Shown here piece by piece: positions 1-6,541 of a stretch of 6,917 bases of DNA. Numbering within the stretch: position 1 is the first letter of the stretch; the number at the start of each line of letters is the position of its first letter. Origin of the DNA: Methanobacteriota archaeon (lineage in GTDB: Archaea; Thermoplasmatota; Thermoplasmata; RBG-16-68-12); contig VBLR01000112.1 in the NCBI GenBank assembly GCA_005878665.1, forward strand, positions 1 to 6,917. The letters run 5' to 3'. The notes below the pieces were generated by a model. That model saw only the letters and a list, made by a program, of their open reading frames with translations. It had not been told where the DNA came from and did not search any database. A program made the position numbers and the translations under genes.

Positions 1-1
1 A

Positions 2-2155
2 ACCGTCGTCGGCACGGAGGCGATCGACGCGCTGCGCCGCGCCGGCCTGAGGGAAGCCGAGGCCGTCCAGCAGATCCTCACTTCGGACGTCGTCGAGCTG
101 CCCCGACCGGAGCCGACCAAGCCGGCCGCGGTCCCGAGCCGGTCGTTCTTCGGCCGCGCGGACGAGCGGCGCGTCCTCCAGGGATGGCTCGCCTCCGACT
201 CGAGGGCGGTCGCCGTCGTGATCGGCGTCGCGGGCATCGGGAAGTCCGCGCTCCTCGCGCGGGCGATCGCCGAGGAACGTCGACCGAAGCTCCTCCGGCG
301 CGTGTACGCCCATGATGACGCCCATGGCCTGTTGAGTTCGTTCGCCGATTTCCTCGCGCGCCAGAACCGCCGACGGCTCAAGGCCGCCATCACCCGCCCC
401 GCATACGACCCGACCGAGGTGATCGCGGTCCTCCGGGAGGACCTGTCCGGATGCGTCCTCGCGATCGACGACCTCCATGCGTGCCCGGCCGCGGACACGC
501 TCCTCCGGGCCGTCGTCGAGCATCCTCCGGATGCGAAGATCCTCGTCGCGACGCGCACCCAGCCGACGTTCTTCGAGCCGCCCGATGTCGCGCGGGGCCG
601 CGTGCTCGAACTCCGGCTCGACGGCCTCGACGAGGCATCGGCCGCGGAGCTGCTCGCCTCCCGCGGGGCCTCCCTCGATCCGGGGGACGTGCCTCGGGTC
701 ATCGCCGCCACCGGGGGCCACCCGCTCGCCCTCGAGCTCTTCGCCGCGAGCGGCCTCGACGCGGGGGCGGTCGAGACGGAGCAGTACGTGCTCGACACGG
801 TCCTCGAGGGCCTCGACGACGCGTCGGAAGATCTCCTCCGGACGTTCGCCGTCTTGCGCCGTCCGGCGCGCTCCCCGGAGACGTTCGGCGCGACGTTGTC
901 CCAACTCCGCCGCCTCGTCCGCCGCGCGCTCCTCCATCATCGCGACGAAGGCTACCTGCTCCACGACCTCGTGAAGGAGTTCTTCCTCCGACGGATGGGC
1001 GACCTCCCCCGGCGGGACGCGCACGGCCGCGCGGCGGCCTACTGGGCGGGACGACAAGACGCCCTCGAAGAGGTGTACCACCGGATCGAGTCCGGGGACC
1101 TCGCCACCGCGGCGGCCCGTCTCGTCGACGTCGGACCGGCGTTCGCGGAGAGCGCCCGGGCCGGAGACCTGGAGAGCGGCTTGCTCCGGGTCCCGCGGGA
1201 CTCGAAGCTCGACTCGCTCCTGGTGGAGACGCAGATGTTCCTCGGGAAGTTCGCCGACGCCCGCGCGGTCCTCGAACGGATCGCGGCGTCCGGGACTCCG
1301 GCGGAACGGCTCCGAGCCCACATCCAACTCGGGCGGATCGCGAACCGACTCGCCTCGTACGCGGACGCGCGGTCGATCTTGGCGGAAGCGGTCCGGGAAG
1401 CCTCGATCCTCTCGGTCCCGGAGGTCGAGGGCGAGGCGTTGCGGGCCCTCGGCGGCGTGGAGCGAAAGCTCGGGGACCTGCCGTCGGCGCTCGGGCACCT
1501 CGAGCGCGCGGCGGAGCTCCTGGAACACGGCTCGCGCGAGAAAGTCCGGACGCTCACGGACCTGGGCGCCGTCCTGATCGCGCGGGGTGAACACGGGCGC
1601 GCGAAGACCCGCCTCCTGGAAGCCGCGTCGTCCGTTCGGAGCGGCACGCGGGAGGATGCCGCGATCCAGATCAACCTGGGGATCGTCTCGAGCCGGGAAG
1701 GGGACGCCCGGACGGCGGCGGAGACCTTTGCGCGGTCGGCCGAGATCGCCCTGGGCGCCGGGGACGTCCGGTTCGCGTCGTACGCCCTCGCGAACGCGGT
1801 CGACAACTTCCTCCGGCTCGATGCGGTCGAGGCCGCGGCGGCGAGCGCCGAGCGGGCCGTCCAGCTGGCGCAGACGATCGGCGATCCGGTCGCCCTGTCG
1901 ACGGCGAAGGCGAACCTCGGGCTCGTGTTCGCGAAGCGCGGCGAGTGGACGCAGGCGGAGGCGCATCTCCTCGAGTCCGTCGAGATGATTGCGCGGCTCG
2001 AGAACCCGTACTCCCTGGCGACCCGGTACGAGGAGATCGCTCGTCTCTACGAGACCCAAGGGCGTCGGGGCGATGCGGCTCCCTGGCGGGCGCGGGCCGA
2101 TGACCTGTTCGCGCGGCTCCAAGCCGGGGGGCCGACGCGAGCGGTGGGACCGTAG
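2..2155 (+). CDS. STAND-type P-loop ATPase with C-terminal TPR repeats (5' partial)
   Basis: This frame is open from base 2, so the gene begins upstream of the window; 717 residues are visible. The GTG at 218 lies two codons before the P-loop and cannot be the real start. In fragment numbering the domains run as follows. A short N-terminal tail leads into an FFGRADERRVL segment typical of the entry to STAND NTPases. Walker A is GVAGIGKS (75-82), Walker B is VLAIDDLH (152-159), a sensor-like ILVATR strand is at 180-185, and a GGHPLAL (GxP-type) motif is at 238-244. A winged-helix-like segment ends in LLHDLVKEF (319-327). About seven TPR-like helical pairs fill roughly 438-704. Family knowledge: such proteins (MalT/AfsR/NB-ARC-like) are ATP-dependent switches in which the TPRs sense a ligand or partner. 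No LuxR-type HTH follows the TPRs, so any DNA-binding domain would have to lie upstream of the window. A cytosolic signalling or transcriptional role is inferred; the ligand is unknown. Confidence 0.9.
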   Translation, partial: TVVGTEAIDALRRAGLREAEAVQQILTSDVVELPRPEPTKPAAVPSRSFFGRADERRVLQGWLASDSRAVAVVIGVAGIGKSALLARAIAEERRPKLLRRVYAHDDAHGLLSSFADFLARQNRRRLKAAITRPAYDPTEVIAVLREDLSGCVLAIDDLHACPAADTLLRAVVEHPPDAKILVATRTQPTFFEPPDVARGRVLELRLDGLDEASAAELLASRGASLDPGDVPRVIAATGGHPLALELFAASGLDAGAVETEQYVLDTVLEGLDDASEDLLRTFAVLRRPARSPETFGATLSQLRRLVRRALLHHRDEGYLLHDLVKEFFLRRMGDLPRRDAHGRAAAYWAGRQDALEEVYHRIESGDLATAAARLVDVGPAFAESARAGDLESGLLRVPRDSKLDSLLVETQMFLGKFADARAVLERIAASGTPAERLRAHIQLGRIANRLASYADARSILAEAVREASILSVPEVEGEALRALGGVERKLGDLPSALGHLERAAELLEHGSREKVRTLTDLGAVLIARGEHGRAKTRLLEAASSVRSGTREDAAIQINLGIVSSREGDARTAAETFARSAEIALGAGDVRFASYALANAVDNFLRLDAVEAAAASAERAVQLAQTIGDPVALSTAKANLGLVFAKRGEWTQAEAHLLESVEMIARLENPYSLATRYEEIARLYETQGRRGDAAPWRARADDLFARLQAGGPTRAVGP

Positions 2156-2248
2156 GCCCGGGTCTGCGGACTTGCGAGCGCTCGTCGCGGCATCGAAAAA
2201 TCGTCCCCGATTCACGGTCTGCGGGCGTCGGACATCCATCGGACCAAA

Positions 2249-2260
2249 CCATTAAGTAGG
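2249..2260 (+). promoter_or_regulatory. Probable archaeal box A (TATA) for the surface-protein gene
   Basis: The segment CCATTAAGTAGG stands out as A/T-rich inside the otherwise G+C-rich 155-nt gap (2156-2310) between genes 1 and 2. It is preceded by ACCAAA, which could act as a BRE. Its centre is about 56 nt upstream of the ATG at 2311, which predicts transcription starting near 2280 and a leader of about 30 nt. The rest of the gap holds no gene. Motif and position are seen; function is inferred. Confidence 0.5.
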
Positions 2261-2310
2261 TCAGACAAGATGCCGCGCCGTCCGCGGGGTTTCTCCCTAC
2301 GGACACCGGG

Positions 2311-3585
2311 ATGGGACGCCGCATGTCATCCGCCCTGCTACCGAGGGGCTGTGCGCTCGGCTTCGCGTTTGCGATCGCGTTTCTGGCCCTCGCCGCCGTC
2401 ATTCCGGCTGCGAAGGCGGCGCCGAATCCGATCGACCCGGCGGCGATGACCGTCACCGTGGTCCTGGACAAGTCGTCCTACCTGAGCGGCGACACCGCGA
2501 GTGCCCGTGCGATCGTGTACCGCACGCCCGCACCCGGGAATTACACCTACGTATGGCGCGTCCGGAACCTCTTCTTCCAACTGCTGAACACCACGACGAC
2601 CGCGGGGGCCGTGTTCACCTACCCCATCGCCCTCGCCTACACCGGCACGCTGCGCTTCGAGGCGACCGTGGACGACGGCCAAGGGACCGTCGTGGCGGGC
2701 CAGCAGAGCGCAACGGTCGCGCAGGCGTACATGTCCCTGACCCTGGACCGCGGCGACTACAATCCGGGCGACACGATCAGCGCGTTCTACGGCGTCCGCT
2801 CGCACGTCATCACGAGCCCGGCGTACTCGTACGCGGTTACCGACACCAATACGGTCGTCGTCCTCTCCGGGACCACGAACGCGACGTTCTTCTCGTTCGC
2901 CACGCCGAACCCGTCGAGCCGCAGCTACACGTTCCGCGTGACCGCCACGGACCGAGGGAACAGCACCCAGGCGCTGGCGACGATCAACCAGGCGACCGGC
3001 TTCGTCCTCGGGATGAGCTTCGACCGGGCGTCATACGCCGCCGGCGAGACGGTCCATGCGCGCCTCACCCTGACCGCGAAAGGCCCGGCGTCGCTCCCGA
3101 GCCAGTTCCGGTGGTCCCTGTCGATCGCGTCGGCGAGTGTCTCGGCCATCACGACGAGCGCGAGCGCGGACCTCTTCCTCACGATCCCCGGGGGGACCGG
3201 GAACGGAGGGCTCGTCGTGTTCGCGAGCGAATTGAACACCGGCGCGAGCGCGTTCCAGACGGTCCAGGTGGGCCCGACGGGGAGCGCGTTCTGGTCCACC
3301 GAGGTCGCGGGCTTCCCCGTCTTCGCGATCGTCCTCAGCGTCTTGTTCCTCGTCCTCCTGGTCGCCGTGATCGGGCTCTGGAGGCGCCTCGGGGGCGGCT
3401 TCGGGCTGCTCGGAGGCAAGGCGGTCCCACCCCCGCCGCCCGCGGAAGGCCCCGGGCCGACGTCGTCCACCTCGCCCATGTCAATCACCTGTCGCCGCTG
3501 CGGGAAGCCGATCGACCTGTCGACGAGCCGCCGCCCGATCGAGGTCATGTGCCCGTCGTGCGGCGAGACGCAAGTCGTCACGTGA
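2311..3585 (+). CDS. Exported membrane-anchored protein with three Ig-like repeats and a C-terminal zinc ribbon
   Basis: This is a 424-residue protein of unknown specific function. The N-terminus has a basic MGRR followed by a hydrophobic stretch (about 15-32) and an AKA/AP signal-peptidase-like site after residue 36. Three related beta-rich units begin at M46 (VTVVLDKSSYLSGDT), M141 (MSLTLDRGDYNPGDT) and about L233 (LGMSFDRASYAAGET), a period of about 95 residues. They resemble Ig-like or macroglobulin-type (MG2) extracellular domains, and are followed by a Ser/Thr/Gly-rich linker. One strong transmembrane helix spans 335-357 and ends in WRR, which places the C-terminus in the cytoplasm. A proline-rich stretch (PPPPP) leads to a zinc ribbon with C394-x2-C397 and C414-x2-C417. 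The inferred topology is repeats outside, zinc ribbon inside. An in-frame ATG at 2323 is an alternative start; 2311 is preferred because it adds the basic n-region. Adhesion, envelope or sensing roles are all possible. Confidence 0.85.
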   Translation: MGRRMSSALLPRGCALGFAFAIAFLALAAVIPAAKAAPNPIDPAAMTVTVVLDKSSYLSGDTASARAIVYRTPAPGNYTYVWRVRNLFFQLLNTTTTAGAVFTYPIALAYTGTLRFEATVDDGQGTVVAGQQSATVAQAYMSLTLDRGDYNPGDTISAFYGVRSHVITSPAYSYAVTDTNTVVVLSGTTNATFFSFATPNPSSRSYTFRVTATDRGNSTQALATINQATGFVLGMSFDRASYAAGETVHARLTLTAKGPASLPSQFRWSLSIASASVSAITTSASADLFLTIPGGTGNGGLVVFASELNTGASAFQTVQVGPTGSAFWSTEVAGFPVFAIVLSVLFLVLLVAVIGLWRRLGGGFGLLGGKAVPPPPPAEGPGPTSSTSPMSITCRRCGKPIDLSTSRRPIEVMCPSCGETQVVT

Positions 3586-3594
3586 GCGGTCGCA

Positions 3595-3604
3595 ACGTTG
3601 ATAG
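3595..3604 (+). promoter_or_regulatory. Weak box A candidate before the ankyrin gene
   Basis: ACGTTGATAG lies about 10 nt after the stop of the surface-protein gene and about 50 nt before the chosen ATG at 3649. It would give a start near 3625 and a short leader containing the ribosome-binding site. The match to a TATA box is weak, and the ankyrin gene may instead be read through from gene 2. Confidence 0.3.
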
Positions 3605-3634
3605 GCGCGAGACCGCGTTCCCGGCCCGCTCTCA

Positions 3635-3642
3635 GGGAGTGG
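3635..3642 (+). promoter_or_regulatory. Shine-Dalgarno-like site deciding the ankyrin gene start
   Basis: GGGAGTGG ends 6 nt before the ATG at 3649 and is close to the GGAGGTG expected for the 16S rRNA tail. It supports 3649 over the in-frame TTG at 3598. Starting at the TTG would add 17 Arg/Pro-rich residues (MIGARPRSRPALREWRA) that do not look like ankyrin sequence. Confidence 0.55.
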
Positions 3643-3648
3643 CGCGCG

Positions 3649-4323
3649 ATGGGGGACGCGGAAGAGTTGCTGACGGCGGCGCAGAAGAACGATCTCGCGA
3701 AGGCGAGCGCGATCCTGGACCGGAACCCGTCGCTCCTTCGGATGCGCACCCCGAACGGGACGCTCGTCCTGACCGCGACCTTCTACGGCGCATCGGACGT
3801 CCTCAAGCTCCTGCTCGCGCGGACGCCGGAGGACGCGTTGAACCTGTACGAGGCCGCGACGGTCGGGAACGCACGCCGGCTCAAGACGATCCTCGGGCAG
3901 TCCCGGGTCCGGGTCAACGAGGCGAACAAGGAGGAAGGCTTCGACCCGCTCGGGCTCGCGGCGTTCTTCGGTCATTCCGAGGCGGTCAAGGTCCTCCTCG
4001 AGCACGGGGCGGACGTGAACCAGAAGCCGCCGAGTCGGTTCGCGAACACGGCGGTCGATTCGGCCGTCGCTGGCGACCACGCGGACGTCGTGCGGATCCT
4101 ACTCGCGGCGGGCGCGAACCCGAACGTGCGGTCCGAGGCGAACTACACGACGCTTCACAAGGCGGCCGCGCACGGGAACCTCGAGATCGTCCGCATGCTC
4201 TTGGACCGCGGGGCCGACGTCCACGCCGTCCGCGATGGAGGTCACACGCCCCTGGACGACGCGATGGAGAAAGGCCACGCGGCCATCGCAGATCTCCTTC
4301 GGGCTCGCGGCGCGAAAGGCTAG
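3649..4323 (+). CDS. Ankyrin-repeat protein
   Basis: This 224-residue protein consists almost entirely of ankyrin repeats. The clear ones are at about 99-131 (DPLGLAAFFGHSEAVKVLL then EHGADVN), 133-165 (HADVVRILLAAGANPNV), 167-198 (TTLHKAAAHGNLEIVRMLL then DRGADVHAV) and 199-224 (HTPLDDAMEKGHAAIADLL). More diverged units occupy about 5-32, 38-63 and 65-98, for seven in total. There is no signal peptide, membrane helix or catalytic domain, so a cytosolic protein-protein interaction role is expected from the family; the partner cannot be named. It lies 63 nt downstream of the surface-protein gene on the same strand, so co-transcription is possible. The start at ATG 3649 is chosen because of the Shine-Dalgarno-like GGGAGTGG just upstream. 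The 3' end is convergent with the VOC gene, with 25 nt between them and no obvious terminator hairpin. Confidence 0.88.
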   Translation: MGDAEELLTAAQKNDLAKASAILDRNPSLLRMRTPNGTLVLTATFYGASDVLKLLLARTPEDALNLYEAATVGNARRLKTILGQSRVRVNEANKEEGFDPLGLAAFFGHSEAVKVLLEHGADVNQKPPSRFANTAVDSAVAGDHADVVRILLAAGANPNVRSEANYTTLHKAAAHGNLEIVRMLLDRGADVHAVRDGGHTPLDDAMEKGHAAIADLLRARGAKG

Positions 4324-4348
4324 TCCTCACCGCCGCGACGGGATGAAA

Positions 4349-4792
4349 TCACGGATGCGGCTGGAGGAACATCCACCGATGCCCTTCGATGTCTTCGGCC
4401 CGGTATAGCCTCCCGACCGGGTTGTTCTCGAGTTCGGAGAGCATGGTCGCGCCGGCGCCCTTCGCGCGAGCGAAGTGTCGGTCGACATCGTCCACGTGGA
4501 CGAGCAGGCCGTCAACGACCCAGGGGACCGCGGACCACTTGCGGGCGGCCGCGCACGTCTCCCGGTGGTGCTTCGGACTCTGATAGTCCGGCGTCGGCGT
4601 CGCGACGAAGACCCGACCGTTCCCGAGTCGGACCTCCGCATGGATGGTCCGCCCGTCCCGGTCCTTGATTCGCTCGCCTTTGCGTTCCTGGAAACCGAAC
4701 GCACGGTTCAACCAATCGATGGCCGTGACGGGATCTTCGTACGCGACCATCGGCACGATCGTGGGCATGTCCTTCGGCTGCTCTTGCGCCAT
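4349..4792 (-). CDS. VOC family (glyoxalase/bleomycin-resistance, PhnB-like) protein
   Basis: This 147-residue single vicinal-oxygen-chelate protein has two beta-alpha-beta-beta-beta halves. The first half has TIVPMVAYEDPVTAIDWLNRAFGF (11-34) and IHAEVRLGNGRVFVA (50-64). The second has LLVHVDDVDRHFARAKGAGA (96-115) and ends in GRLYRAEDIEGHRWMF (127-142). This C-terminal motif is characteristic of PhnB-like VOC proteins. Candidate metal ligands or active-site residues are H51, E53, H99 and E133, assigned by family position only. Members include glyoxalases, dioxygenases and antibiotic-binding proteins, so the substrate cannot be fixed. The start at 4792 is supported by a GAGG (4800-4803, minus strand) 7 nt upstream and by the A/T-rich promoter box. 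The frame stays open upstream to 5323, but that part lies antiparallel-free inside the aminotransferase gene on the same strand and is a shadow of G+C-rich coding DNA. Confidence 0.87.
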   Translation of the reverse strand: MAQEQPKDMPTIVPMVAYEDPVTAIDWLNRAFGFQERKGERIKDRDGRTIHAEVRLGNGRVFVATPTPDYQSPKHHRETCAAARKWSAVPWVVDGLLVHVDDVDRHFARAKGAGATMLSELENNPVGRLYRAEDIEGHRWMFLQPHP

Positions 4793-4821
4793 TTCGTTTC
4801 CTCGAGGCGCGAAAGCGACCC

Positions 4822-4834
4822 GGGTTAAAAACCC
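4822..4834 (-). promoter_or_regulatory. Box A (TATA) for the VOC gene, embedded in an inverted repeat
   Basis: Read on the minus strand, this is GGGTTTTTAACCC. The TTTTTAA core (plus 4825-4831) is centred about 36 nt upstream of the ATG at 4792, predicting a transcript start near 4802 and a leader of roughly 10 nt. The 5-bp arms GGGTT and AACCC around a 3-nt centre make a small dyad that could also bind a regulator. The element lies in the 92-nt gap after the aminotransferase gene, so the VOC gene probably has its own promoter. Confidence 0.55.
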
Positions 4835-4884
4835 CTTCCAGGGAGGTCGTCGAATCGACCTCGACGGGCACCACCAGACCCCCG

Positions 4885-6045
4885 TCAGATTCTCTGGAGC
4901 ACGTCTCCAATCCGGTGGATGCACTCCACGATCGTCTCTCGAGACGCGGCATACGAGAGACGGAGGTGGCCTTCCCCGGCCTCGCCGAACGCGCTCCCCG
5001 GGGTCACCGCGACGTTCGTCTCCTTGAGGATTCGTTCCGCGAGCGATGCGCTCTCCATGCCGACGTCGACGCGAGGGAAGACGTAGAACGCGCCCCTCGG
5101 ACGGTCCGTGGAAAGTCGATCGATGCCCTTGAGTTCTCGGAGCACGAGGTCCCGTCGCGCGCGGAATTCGTCGACCATCGCCTTCAGCGGGGCGGTCGGG
5201 CCTCGGAGGGCCGCGACGCCCGCCTTCTGCGCGAACGCGGTCGCGCAGGTGATCGTGTGTTCCTGCACCTTCACGATCTGTTGATACATCGGCGTCGGGG
5301 CGACGAGCCAGCCGAGCCGCCATCCCGTCATCGAGTACGTCTTCGAGAAGCCGTTCACGGTGACGGTGCGGTCGAACATGCCCTCCAGGGAGGCGGGCGA
5401 GACATGCTCGCCTTCGTACAGGATCTTCTCGTAGATCTCGTCGCTCACGACCGTGAGGTCATGGTCCGCCGCGAGGTCCGCGAGGCCGCGGATCTGGGCC
5501 CGTGTGTACGCCGAACCGGCGGGATTCGACGGCGAGTTGACGACGAGGAGCCGAGTCCGCGGGGTGATCGCTTCCGCGACGGTCTCCGTCGATGGGACGA
5601 ATCCGTCTTCGTCCGCCGCGCGGATGGGGACGGCCGTCGCGCCCGCGAGGGTCACCATCGGGGCGTACGACACCCATCCGGGATCCGGGATCAGGGCCTC
5701 GTCCCCGGATTCGAGCAGGGCCATGAACGTCATGAAGAGCGTGTGCTTCGTCGGAGCGACGATCACGTTCTCCGGCTTCGCGGGAATGCCGTTCTCCTTC
5801 TGCGATTTCTCCGCGATCGCCTCGCGCAGCTCACGGATCCCGGGAGCGGCGGTGTATTTCGTGTAGCCGTCGTCGAGGGCCTTCTTCGCGGCTTCGACGA
5901 TGTGCGCGGGCGTCGGGAAGTCCGGCTCGCCGATGGCCAGGGAGAGGATCTTCTTCCCCCGGCCCTGGGATTCCGCGATGAGATCGCTGATGCGGACCGT
6001 GGGAGACGGCTCGATGGAAAGGACGCGCTTCGCGAAACGGGCCAT
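4885..6045 (-). CDS. PLP-dependent aminotransferase, class I/II (aspartate aminotransferase family)
   Basis: This complete 386-residue fold-type I aminotransferase has the usual family length. It transfers an amino group between an amino acid and a 2-oxo acid in the cytoplasm through pyridoxal phosphate. Visible residues include the Schiff-base lysine K235 in NGFSKTYSMTGWRLGW, followed by R243, which contacts the PLP phosphate. N174 lies in NSPSNPAG, and D202 and Y205 in SDEIY contact the cofactor ring. W124 in DPGWVSY is in the aromatic stacking position. R362 in HLRLSYA should bind the substrate alpha-carboxylate. The N-terminal GEPDFPTPAHI and GYTKYTAAPGIRELREAI motifs are typical of the bacterial/archaeal AspAT subgroup (class I-gamma). 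Aspartate is the default substrate guess; aromatic, alanine or prephenate transaminases share these motifs. The ATG at 6045 is preferred because the box A lies 25 nt upstream (leaderless arrangement). No key residue is missing. Confidence 0.95.
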   Translation of the reverse strand: MARFAKRVLSIEPSPTVRISDLIAESQGRGKKILSLAIGEPDFPTPAHIVEAAKKALDDGYTKYTAAPGIRELREAIAEKSQKENGIPAKPENVIVAPTKHTLFMTFMALLESGDEALIPDPGWVSYAPMVTLAGATAVPIRAADEDGFVPSTETVAEAITPRTRLLVVNSPSNPAGSAYTRAQIRGLADLAADHDLTVVSDEIYEKILYEGEHVSPASLEGMFDRTVTVNGFSKTYSMTGWRLGWLVAPTPMYQQIVKVQEHTITCATAFAQKAGVAALRGPTAPLKAMVDEFRARRDLVLRELKGIDRLSTDRPRGAFYVFPRVDVGMESASLAERILKETNVAVTPGSAFGEAGEGHLRLSYAASRETIVECIHRIGDVLQRI

Positions 6046-6066
6046 GGGAGTCGGGAAGACGGAAGG

Positions 6067-6074
6067 ATAGAAAA
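6067..6074 (-). promoter_or_regulatory. Box A (TATA) for a leaderless aminotransferase transcript
   Basis: On the minus strand this reads TTTTCTAT within CCCTTTTCTATCC. Its centre is about 25 nt upstream of the A of the ATG at 6045, so transcription would begin at or next to the start codon. That matches the absence of a convincing Shine-Dalgarno sequence. Two palindromes at 6113-6132 and 6167-6186 lie immediately upstream, in a position where an activator or upstream-binding repressor could act. Confidence 0.55.
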
Positions 6075-6112
6075 GGGTTCACCGCCGACGATCGGGCTGG
6101 CATGGTCCGCCA

Positions 6113-6132
6113 TTTTGCTCAGTTGAGTAAAA
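6113..6132. repeat. 20-bp imperfect palindrome, copy 1
   Basis: The sequence TTTTGCTCAGTTGAGTAAAA is a degenerate copy of the perfect palindrome at 6541-6560; two of ten arm positions do not pair. It sits about 50 bp upstream of the aminotransferase box A. Read on the minus strand it runs straight into AAAATGG, as copy 3 does, but the reading frame that follows has no credible gene. Most likely a protein-binding site (operator); inferred. Confidence 0.75.
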
Positions 6133-6166
6133 CACCGTGCGACGTGCGCCAAGGGGGCTCCATCGA

Positions 6167-6186
6167 TTTTACTCAGTTGGGTAAAA
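6167..6186. repeat. 20-bp imperfect palindrome, copy 2
   Basis: The sequence TTTTACTCAGTTGGGTAAAA has two of ten arm positions unpaired. It starts 54 bp after copy 1, about five helical turns, which would put the two sites on the same face of the DNA. It lies about 31 bp beyond the stop codon of the unknown gene (6218-6541) and about 120 bp upstream of the aminotransferase start. Confidence 0.75.
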
Positions 6187-6217
6187 ACCGGACTCCGATG
6201 TTCTGCCGCTCCGTTGC

Positions 6218-6541
6218 TCAGTTCGACAAGATTCGCCCCATCGTGGCCTCGGAAATGACGTGCTCCACTCCGTTGTCGCGGAGAAATTCCCGCAAAGGAT
6301 CCAACTGCTCCCGGTCGACGAACAGGACGGACTGACCCAGGTACCGCACACCGTCGTGTTCAACGAAGCCCGAGTAACGGTAGGTCTTCCCGTTTGTCGA
6401 GACCGTGTGACCGAAGATGAACCGACGGACGCGCGTGCATTGCAACAGGTTTCCTGAGTCCACGTCCCAGGTGACGATGAATCCTGCGAGAGTCCGACTC
6501 GTTTCTCGACGGGCCCTGCGGACCGAACGTCGCTGCACCAT
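6218..6541 (-). CDS. Small uncharacterised protein, predicted alpha/beta (ferredoxin-like) fold
   Basis: I do not recognise this 107-residue protein. It has a very basic N-terminus (MVQRRSVRRARRETSR), then a strand ending in VTWDVD (D26, D28), a helix with C35 and RVRR (37-40), a Tyr-rich strand around YRYSGFV (54-60), a strand VRYLGQSVLFVD (65-76), a helix REQLDPLREFLRDNG (77-91) and a final strand VEHVIS. This beta-alpha-beta-beta-alpha-beta order, with Asp after strand 1 and GQSV in a later strand, recalls Cas2/VapD-type ferredoxin folds, but this is pattern reading only. It has no signal peptide or membrane helix. The ATG at 6541 directly abuts the 20-bp palindrome and no Shine-Dalgarno sequence is visible. 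An upstream in-frame GTG at 6640 would translate through the palindrome and is less likely. G+C in 6241-6420 is 105/180 (58%), against about 66% in a sampled 120 bases of the aminotransferase gene. It is divergent from gene 7. Confidence 0.65.
   Translation of the reverse strand: MVQRRSVRRARRETSRTLAGFIVTWDVDSGNLLQCTRVRRFIFGHTVSTNGKTYRYSGFVEHDGVRYLGQSVLFVDREQLDPLREFLRDNGVEHVISEATMGRILSN

Noticed and set aside
218..220. GTG as the start of the STAND ATPase
   Set aside because: It falls two codons before the Walker A motif, and the frame continues open to base 2 with family-like sequence (FFGRADERRVL), so the gene starts upstream.
2175..2212. Transcription terminator after gene 1 (CGAGCGCTCG dyad and AATCG/CGATT hairpin)
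   Set aside because: The arms are only 5 bp, the first has no loop, and no T-tract follows; short dyads are expected by chance in G+C-rich DNA.
2553..4346. 597-codon plus-strand open frame spanning the surface-protein and ankyrin genes
   Set aside because: Its translation is Arg/Gly/Pro-rich without domains and overlaps two well-supported genes in another frame; it is a G+C-driven shadow.
4349..5323. Extended 324-residue version of the VOC protein
   Set aside because: The extra 177 residues are low-complexity Arg-rich sequence overlapping the aminotransferase; the ATG at 4792 has its own promoter box and GAGG site.
4915..6126. 403-codon plus-strand open frame antisense to the aminotransferase
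   Set aside because: The opposite strand encodes a complete aminotransferase with all catalytic residues; this frame shows no recognisable motif.
5763..6152. Minus-strand open frame running through palindrome copy 1
   Set aside because: After the ATG next to the palindrome the product is Ser/Arg/Pro-rich and overlaps the aminotransferase out of frame; no family features.
6212..6231. Possible fourth palindrome copy
   Set aside because: One arm (TTGCTCAGTT) matches well but the other does not; 13 of 20 positions agree with copy 1 and it overlaps the stop of gene 6, so it may be chance or a decayed half-site.
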